Shown here in pieces: positions 57,277 to 64,000 of a stretch of 64,000 bases of DNA. Source of the DNA: Gari tellinella. Taxonomy: Eukaryota > Mollusca > Bivalvia > Cardiida > Psammobiidae. The notes under the pieces were generated by a model. It made no database searches and was not told the DNA's origin. It saw only the letters and a list, made by a program, of their open reading frames with translations. The DNA lies in NCBI GenBank assembly GCA_922989275.2, contig OV277861.1, positions 93,286,993 through 93,350,992 on the forward strand. The letters are read 5' to 3'. The position numbers and the translations under genes were made by a program. Position 1 is the stretch's first letter. The number at the start of each line of letters is the position of its first letter.

Positions 57277-57345
57277 TCAAACAATCTATATTTAGATGAG
57301 ACGTCGCATTATTCGGCGTCTCATCTAGAGACACACTGTTTTATA
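57277..57345. repeat. Core hairpin, GATGAG variant, solo
   Basis: TTTAGATGAGACGTCGCATT with GCGTCTCATCTAGAG; no clear element ends. Confidence 0.5.
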
Positions 57346-57623
57346 ACAGTTATCGCCTAAATAGCCTACAGCATGCATATGGCTATTACAAATTGAGCGT
57401 TAAAATATTGAGTCCATATCTACCTATCTTACACATGGCTGTTTAAGTCCGTGTTCTTTCGGCGACCATCATGCCGGAAGGGGCCAAAGTCGGAGATTGG
57501 ACATGATAGACCGGACCTCGTGCTTAAGATAACATCTAGTTGAAGTGTGTGCAAAGGTTGACTTTATTTGCAATTGACAGTTCATTTATTCGGACATTGG
57601 AGAAGTTGAAATTCTGTCCCGTT

Positions 57624-57879
57624 TTAACCTCTTCTCATTAGATACGCATTTTAATTCATTTACATGTATTTTGTTATTTCACTGAAGAAAATAGTTCCAC
57701 TTTGTACAGTTATGCATATGTGGTATAAATGTATTTTCTATATTCTAGTAGATTGCTGTTTAAAGCATGCTGAAAGTAAAGCAAAATGCGCCTTATGACG
57801 CATTATGCTTTACTTTCAGCCTGCTTTATGTGTTCACCTATATTTAATACTAGAAACAGGATATGTAGAAATAAGTTAA
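57624..57879 (-). mobile_element. Family E element
   Basis: TTAACCTCTTCTCATTAG to AGAAATAAGTTAA; hairpin GCTGAAAGTAAAGCAAAATG with tip GCGCCTTATGACGC. Confidence 0.7.
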
Positions 57880-58105
57880 ATGCAAACGATGTTCACTAAT
57901 CTGTAGAATAAAAAACGTTTTATGAATAACTAAACATTTATTTAAATAATTATCTTAGTGGCAAACAGTTTGGAGCTTGATCCAGCACTGACATACCTGG
58001 AGGGTGTTTTAAGCGACTTAAAACCCTTTGCAATGGCAATGCTAGTTGTAACGTCGCAAGATTAAACGTTCAAACTATTTCCCAATGAAAACGCTTTTTA
58101 CGCTT

Positions 58106-58324
58106 TTAATTTATTCCTCCACCGAAGAAAAAGGTCCATTTGATTAAGTCACAAATTTAGATAACTTAATAAATACTCTCTTTTCCAGCAAATGTACATG
58201 TAGCTGAAATCATGATGAAAGTAAAGCAGAATACGCCTTATGGCGCATTCTGCTTTATTTTTAACCTGCTTAAAGTAGTTGCTTTTCTTCAAAACTAGAA
58301 ACAGACTATGGGGTAATGGGTTAA
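58106..58324 (-). mobile_element. Family E element, left side eroded
   Basis: Hairpin GAAAGTAAAGCAGAATACGC with CTTATGGCGCATTCTGC; right end CTATGGGGTAATGGGTTAA. Confidence 0.68.
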
Positions 58325-58461
58325 GGTCCGGTTTGGAAGGTCCTTCAACACACATAGGCGTTGGCTAAAGAATAACACATTGTCCCCTTTACATATATAC
58401 AGTAAAGTATTGTATTGACGAACGCTTAACTTAAACGTTTAATTAATGGTGCTACAGATAT

Positions 58462-58543
58462 GTGGCAGCTTAAAGCAAGATGAAAGTAAAACAGAAAGCT
58501 CACTTATCCAGTAAGGAATGTCTGCTTTACTTTCATCTTTATT
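58462..58543. repeat. Family E/F-like hairpin
   Basis: GGCAGCTTAAAGCAAGATGA against TGCTTTACTTTCATCTTTAT. Confidence 0.45.
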
Positions 58544-58788
58544 GTAATATATTACGAATGTTGATACTATCACATATCCCTGTGTACTAACTCCTTCAAT
58601 GCAATGACGGTATAAATTTCAAATAATTTCAAACAAGTGGCATCTGTTGTCATTTATTGAATTTAAGTTATAAGTGTTTTGTCTTAAGTTTTATTGGAAT
58701 GGTTGTCAAACAGTTTACATAAGTGTTTACAGTCTTTCAATCGGAGAAACTGTAACAATTCCTAGACTTGACACTTGCTAATAACGTT

Positions 58789-59044
58789 ATACAGCAGAGA
58801 ATGTGCTATTTTTCCCCAACAAACGCGTTTATACTTAAATATATCATGGTCATTGGAAACAGTTTGGAACATGAGCAGATGCCGGGTAACCCGGCGTTTT
58901 ATCAGGCTTCGAATTGCTTGCTACTGGATTGAAACAAATCATCCTTATCGTCAAACATGTGTCATTTTCTACATTTATTGCATTTTATTTGAGTTTAATA
59001 TTAATGTTAAAAACGGCTTAAATAATATAGTTTTCTCCACCATA
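58789..59044 (+). mobile_element. Family A element, diverged
   Basis: TACAGCAGAGAATGTGCTAT at the left, GCCGGGTAACCCGGCGTTTT core, AGTTTTCTCCACCATA at the right. Confidence 0.65.
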
Positions 59045-59700
59045 ACTTCAATTTAACGATAAATAGACTTCCTGGTTATTCGAAAAATAGAAAACGGCTT
59101 TAAACTTAAAACATGATGACGTCTTAGATTGCACATTTGGTCACCTGCAGCAGAAAAGAGAGCATATCTTACATTTGTAATATACTGTACTGTCAAAACA
59201 GTTTGAGTATGTGTTTGACACCTTGTAACTCAGCGTTTCATCTGGATCCAGACTTACGAAATCTGTTTTCACACATTTCCGTAAAACATGGTAAAGGTTT
59301 AATGCGACTAATTATAAGAAAACATTCCGACCAATGGTACGGTTCGCTCCGATGAATGAATGTTATTATAAGACCCATACACCGAATCGGCCCTGTAGGA
59401 TCATGACTGTTGTTGGTGATATTTATTTCATGTCGCGTTAACCAATTTAACCACCTGTACAGACAGTCAGATTAGTTTATTGACTTTAACATTACATCTC
59501 GTCATTTCACAGTCAAAAACAACACATGAAAGTATATATAATACGATCATCATAATGTGGACATTTCTGCATTTCGTAACTTCGACATTTAGAAATACAA
59601 TGTACTGGAAGCGAAAATTTATTTGTTTCTTAATTTCTTGTCTTAATTCGAACATACTAGTTTGAAATACAGGAAATGCACGCATTTCCACGTATATTAT
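59045..59700. other. Stretch without recognised gene
   Basis: One weak core-type remnant near 59195-59255 (TCATCTGGATCCAGAC); otherwise no structure or coding signal seen. Confidence 0.35.
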
Positions 59701-59704
59701 TTAT

Positions 59705-59890
59705 TCACCAACTGAAGAAAATAGTACCCCTTTATACAGTCATGAATAGGTACCGTAAGAAGCATTGTCTATATCCTAGTAGATGTTTGCTCACAGCAGA
59801 CTGAACGTAAAGAAGAATTGTTTCTATACATTGTAGTGGCATTTTTGCTTTACTTCCGATCTGTTTTTCAGTCTTCAAAATTAGACACAA
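59705..59890 (-). mobile_element. Family E element, decayed
   Basis: CTGAAGAAAATAGTACCCC, CATGAATAGG and a weak AGAAGAATTG / TTTGCTTTACTTCC hairpin keep family E order. Confidence 0.5.
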
Positions 59891-60348
59891 GCTATATAGA
59901 ACCGTTGTAGACAGGGAGCACCGTAGGTACATGTAACAATGCCTCTGTACTATACGAAACGAAAACGCTAACACAATGAAATAATATTTAAAACATGACA
60001 TTCTTTATAATACTGGAATAATTTCAATCACCTGATTACTCCGTTAGTAAATAAGAAATCGCGTTGCTTCGTCTTGTTACCTAATGGTTGCTTATCTGAT
60101 CAAGGACATCTTCAGTTTATAAAACATAACATATCATGACATAATCTTTATTCGTCATCAAGTTGCATAAAACACATATACATGTATAGCCGTACATGTA
60201 TATAGCATTATTGTGAAAACAAGTGTATTTGAATATATGTTAACCACACACTGTAAGTGAAACAACCATAAATATTTACAGAGAGAGAAAATACGGAACA
60301 TCGTTTACTTTATTAACGACCCAAACTAATTTTATACATACATGTTCA

Positions 60349-60526
60349 TTCAAACCACGATATCCCGAACCCTCTTAAGTCGAATATGCCCGTATTTCAA
60401 AGCCAAATCGTGACCAAGTCACGATTTAACTTCGGAATATGGACAAGTTGGTCGACTGAATAATGGATTTCACGCATAGAATTACTAGAGAAATCGAGTT
60501 AAGCGAGATATCGAATTTCACCTGTA
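60349..60526. mobile_element. Family H element, decayed
   Basis: CGATATCCCGAACCCTC to GAGATATCGAATTTCACCTGTA; centre CGTGACCAAGTCACG. Confidence 0.6.
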
Positions 60527-60555
60527 CATACATTAAAGTCGGTGAGATTCTGATC

Positions 60556-60815
60556 TTAAAATTGAAGCAAAGTATTTATATTTGACAAATTGGATAGAGT
60601 CTTTACTGATTCTATTGACATTAGTAACACACATTTATTCAGCGTAGGCCAAACACGATAATACGGTTTAAAGTTTTCGGTTTGTAGATTTTCGTTTTTC
60701 GGACAAACTAGTAAGAAATGATATTCGTCTTCAATTACGCTTAAATTACAGTGTTTACATGTTCTATTTCTATATTATTGTGTCTGCCAGTATCAATACG
60801 CAGTTGATGTGACGA
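60556..60815 (-). pseudogene. LINE reverse transcriptase C-terminal fragment, frameshifted
   Basis: On the - strand one frame gives LRIDTGRHN and another, after a frameshift, gives RTCKHCNLSVIEDEYHFLLV then CPKNENL and a final YYRVWPTLNKCVLLM before TAA. This is the same LINE tail signature as at 17092 but a different copy. The frame change shows it is dead. Confidence 0.72.
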
Positions 60816-60938
60816 ACCTCTTAATTATATTAGTGAGATTCTATATTTATTGACACATGTACAGTTAAAATTATGTTTATACAAGCAATAAGACGCTAAT
60901 TGCCTAGAGTTGTTAACATTGGTGTACCATCTTTGCAT

Positions 60939-60966
60939 TTATACTCAGCCAAAAAAGAAAGTACCA
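60939..60966. repeat. Solo element-L end
   Basis: ACTCAGCCAAAAAAGAAAGT occurs in the same orientation as the left end of element L. No facing right end is seen before 61957. Confidence 0.4.
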
Positions 60967-61239
60967 ATCGTATATTTCTATTTATATATACTATGAACTC
61001 GAATATATTCTTACTACTGTTTTTAATCTAGATTGAAGAATGATTCTTTAATGACATTCTATGAAAAATTGAAGTCGAGGCGATATTTTTGTAATGTAAA
61101 ATAATGAGCGAAATGACAGGGATCGATTAAAAAATAACACTTTCTTTGATAAGACTTGGTTTACCAAAAATAAAATGTTTAATTTCATTTCGAATGTAGT
61201 ATAAGCACCCAAAATGGGAAGTAAGTATTGAATTCGCAG

Positions 61240-61470
61240 TCAGTATTTCAGGTGTCCACAATTGTGTCCAATGCATGTCGTGATGTGGCGGCACATGCTG
61301 TTGACGTAACGCTGTATTAATGACGCAGGCAAATTGTTCAATTCAACTTGTTACACTGCTGCCAAGTCATTTACCGTGTTGATTGCATTATTTGTTCAAA
61401 CATGACATCATAGTTTATCTTACACATGTTCTATAGGACTTAAATAGGGATTATTTGCATACCAGTCGTA
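61240..61470 (-). pseudogene. Tc1/mariner-like transposase C-terminal fragment
   Basis: The - strand reads YDWYANNPYLSPIEHV then a stop then DKL, matching the Tc1-family block WPANSPDLNPIEHVWD around the third catalytic acid. About 130 bases further on it reads LPASLIQRYVNSMCRHITTC and GHLKY-stop, matching the usual SMPRR...GGHT.Y end. Internal stops make it a pseudogene. Element L interrupts it on the N-terminal side. Confidence 0.75.
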
Positions 61471-61963
61471 TATACTCAGCCAAAAAGGAAGGTGCTCACT
61501 TATAACATTTTCGCTATATTAAGTATAATGTTCCAGCTCCATATCTTTTAAAGTACTTTATCAACTCTAGTTTTGTTTGGGGTTTTAAAAAACTCATACG
61601 CTCACCAATGTATTCCAGTAAAAACATTCAGACTATACGACACATGCAACGATAATGAAACCCTTCAAATTCATTCTTTTTCAAATCAAAGGGAGGTAAT
61701 TTGATATCATATTGCTTTCTAATCTTAAAAACGCCGTAAATATTGTGATGAATGAAAGTTGTGTGTGATTTTATTTTCTTTAAGAAAAAGTGCTAGCTAT
61801 TGAATATGACTACAATTGTTTTTCTTCTATGGCAAAATATTCTAAGCGAAAATGCTATTTTCAGGAAAAATAGTTTTTTAGACACAATGAAATGAAGTTT
61901 ATGTATGAGACGCTGATAAGTTAGAATACAAAAGTGGGTACTTTCTTTTTTGACTGAGTATAT
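61471..61963. mobile_element. Element L: TA-flanked non-autonomous element
   Basis: Ends ACTCAGCCAAAAAGGAAGG at the left and, inverted, ACTCAGTCAAAAAAGAAAG at the right match over about 28 bases with five differences. TATA borders both ends. It sits inside the Tc1-like transposase remnant. No coding capacity was recognised. Confidence 0.6.
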
Positions 61964-61969
61964 CTAGAA

Positions 61970-63040
61970 CGCGCTGTTTTATCATATTATAAATGGCCGG
62001 ATTAAGCAAAACGTCATTTTGAAATCACCGACTGTCATTCATTCCAATTTCCGAAAGTTAAGTTTTGATTTGAAAAGCCCAATTTGTATTCTTATATTAT
62101 ATGATATATACAATGATAACGACTTCGATATGACATCGTAGTTAAAGTGACGTAACACGAATACTATCATTCGATCCATCAATAAATGTACGCACCAGAC
62201 GTAGCTGATCTTTAAGATAAATATGTTCAATGTGTCATATTACACATGTATACATTATAGTGAGAAGTAATCCACCATTGATAGCTTTGAACGATCTTAC
62301 GATAAACAACGATTTTAGATTTATCAGAAACAAACTTTTACAACAAGACTAATTAATGTTGTTAGTTTAGTTTAAATATATTTATTGCATACAATACACA
62401 TTTGTACATGCTAGTGATTTGGCTTCAAGATTTGGCAACATAGTATATAATGTCCGCTCTCCATTAATGCTGTTATACACTGGTTGCATGTTAACAGTAA
62501 GGTTCGTGCCATAAGGTATTTCTGCTTTTGCCATGCATCTGTAGTCAGTCGTCTGTCTTAACATCTAAATTCATGCCTTCTTTTGGGTGTATCTAATGAT
62601 GAATTTTACTCGGTTCAAGAATACTTTGTTGAGCTGTGTCATCGCAAAACTGCAACAATTTAGAGGCCAAGCACCGTTGTTCCCCTAAGCTCTGTATCGG
62701 ATTTAAGTCAACATTTCCAAAATACGTCTATGATACAGAGCTCTACATAAAATGCTTTAGATGCACGTGAGTGTCAAACGGTGTAGATGTAGATCAGCCT
62801 TTGCGTCTCTGATGTTGCGACATGCGTATTTTCTAAAATGCATACAATCGTCAAATTAATTTACCTAAAATTACAGTACAATCATTCCGTATGAACACTG
62901 AGAGGAAAATATTATGTTCTTTAAGAATTAAAATTGGATTGCCTTGTGAATGATTTTGTAAATCCCTGAAAATTCAAATGACCAATTCAGTTGCATACGT
63001 TTTTGCGAGTTATTAAGAGTTTGTTGTAGTTGTTAAAAAT
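61970..63040. other. Stretch without recognised gene
   Basis: AT-rich. A 60-residue - frame at 62382-62564 precedes a - strand AATAAA at about 62379, but it lacks splice or family support. Confidence 0.35.
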
Positions 63041-63189
63041 TAGGGACGGTGAAGACACCAGTTAGAGGGCTCCTAAAGGCTCTAATGACCAGAATCTGCA
63101 TAATTTACAATTGTCGATGCACTGTTTGTAAAGGACGCGAATGCGCCACTAGGGTCCAATTGTCTATAGGTGCATTCATTGCATGGTGG

Positions 63190-63369
63190 TACAGTGGATA
63201 CGTCGTTATTTTATCCAGTTTAAACGCAATCAAAACGCAAGCGCATGACACAAAAATGAAGATGATAACAATTTTGTGAAAGTTCTTATTTTTTAACTTA
63301 ATCTGAGTTACAATAACAGTTTACAAATCAACGAGTTTATTCGGATATAATAACGTCTTCTCCACTGTA
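63190..63369 (-). mobile_element. Family A element without the central hairpin
   Basis: 180 bp. TACAGTGGATACGTCGTTAT and GTCTTCTCCACTGTA are present, but the GATCAGACGCC hairpin is absent. It ends 34 bases upstream of the EGF exon. Confidence 0.75.
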
Positions 63370-63403
63370 CCTACATGTGTTTCATAACAAACTGACATTT
63401 CAG

Positions 63404-63574
63404 CATATGTTGCGGCAAACGGGTGTCCATGGAATAGGCACCACCATAGATTTGGCAAGGATTGTGAACTGCAGTGCCACTGTAGAGACAGAGGGGAGGA
63501 CTGTGATAGACAAACCGGAAACTGTACCAGGACCGGATGTGCAGAATACTGGATGGGACCCGGCTGCCAGTTTC
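63404..63574 (+). CDS. EGF-like module exon (MEGF/Tie-type, eight cysteines)
   Basis: The acceptor is GACATTTCAG and the donor TTTC|GTGAGT; both ends are phase 1, as usual for exchangeable extracellular modules. It encodes 56 residues with cysteine spacing C-X12-C-X3-C-X-C-X6-C-X6-C-X4-C-X8-C, and the conserved RFGKDC, CHCRD, DRQTGNC and YWMGPGCQ. This is the laminin/MEGF style of EGF repeat. In bivalves such modules often precede F-type lectin, kinase or phosphatase domains; no later exon is visible before 64000. The longer open frames over this exon on both strands are shadows. Confidence 0.88.
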
Positions 63575-63686
63575 GTGAGTAAAACGGAATCATTATTAAC
63601 ATTAACAGTGCCAAGTATGGTGACCTAACTGGCACTAGAATAAACTTGGTAAAAGATTCAACAATCTGTTTCTCGACTATTGCATT

Positions 63687-63840
63687 GGTGCCCGCGGTGT
63701 AATACCTAGAACATAGGCAAGCAGTATTTACTCTAGTCAGACTTCACTGTTGCTAATAGGAATTTCAATATAAAGCAAAACGAAAATGTAAAATTAGACT
63801 AGACACGCCTTACATCAACAATGGACTTATACAATATATA
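63687..63840 (+). mobile_element. Family D remnant
   Basis: GCCCGCGGTGTAATACC, AGGCAAGCAGTATTTACTCT and TAGGAATTTCAATATAAAGC follow family D order. The hairpin's right arm is missing. Confidence 0.5.
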
Positions 63841-64000
63841 TAATATACATTAGCCACACATACGTATATGTTAAACAACCTACCGGGTCGAACATACAGT
63901 CACGATTACACCCTGATCTACTCCATTGAGTACGGGAATGAAACACGCAATGGCCAGATTTGGGAAATCTTAATTAAGGTTGATGACCCCTAATAAGATC

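Noticed and set aside
55..58920. Regularly recurring near-identical palindromes resembling a CRISPR array
   Set aside because: Spacing is irregular, copies lie in both orientations inside transposons with their own ends, and the host is an animal.
62382..62564. 60-residue - strand frame followed by AATAAA
   Set aside because: Stops directly upstream in frame, no acceptor that I trust, no family match. Possibly the end of a gene, but unsupported.
63321..63635. 104-residue - frame and 83-residue + frame over the EGF exon
   Set aside because: The third frame gives the eight-cysteine module with exact splice borders, so these are shadows.

Overview
WHAT IT IS. This is nuclear DNA of an animal, almost certainly a bivalve mollusc. 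A heterodont mussel such as Dreissena is my best guess, from memory of its repeats and not tested. Coding capacity sits in short exons with clean GT/AG borders and matching phases, separated by long AT-rich introns. There are no operons, ribosome binding sites, CRISPR arrays or rRNA. Most long open frames are by-products of palindromic repeats and were left out. LAYOUT. (1) 1077-1348: last coding exon of an ovo/OVOL zinc-finger transcription factor; its earlier exons lie left of the window. (2) 1.35-25 kb: no host gene recognised. It holds a 4.2 kb foldback element (3871-8105), many miniature inverted-repeat elements, a 1.26 kb transposon nested in a smaller one (9305-10795), a LINE tail and a tRNA-Thr-like gene (18966-19038). 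(3) 25071-44410: one complete gene on the + strand, rebuilt here from nine coding exons whose phases all agree. It encodes a 345-residue type I membrane protein: signal peptide, Cys-rich ectodomain with three N-glycosylation sequons, acidic stalk, one membrane helix and a short CCCKYRNH tail. The ectodomain resembles the mollusc-expanded DUF7042-DUF7045 proteins. A 9-nt in-frame microexon precedes the membrane exon. (4) 52752-63574: first two coding exons of a second secreted or membrane protein, a signal peptide and then an eight-cysteine EGF-like module of the MEGF/Tie type; the gene continues past the right edge. (5) 60.5-62 kb: decayed LINE and Tc1-like coding fragments on the - strand. 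REPEATS. The dominant theme is several families of 170-260 bp non-autonomous elements. Family A has TA flanks and CAGTGGAGAA ends; B, C and D have TTAA flanks and different ends. All carry nearly the same central hairpin: CAAACAGTTTGG, then a GATCAGACGCC stem and a short tip. The stem bases differ between families, but both arms change together. Families E, F, G and H have other hairpins. Several elements are nested, which gives a relative order of insertion, and two lie within tens of bases of exon borders. Family letters are mine. Assignments to known protein families come from memory of motifs; no database search was done.
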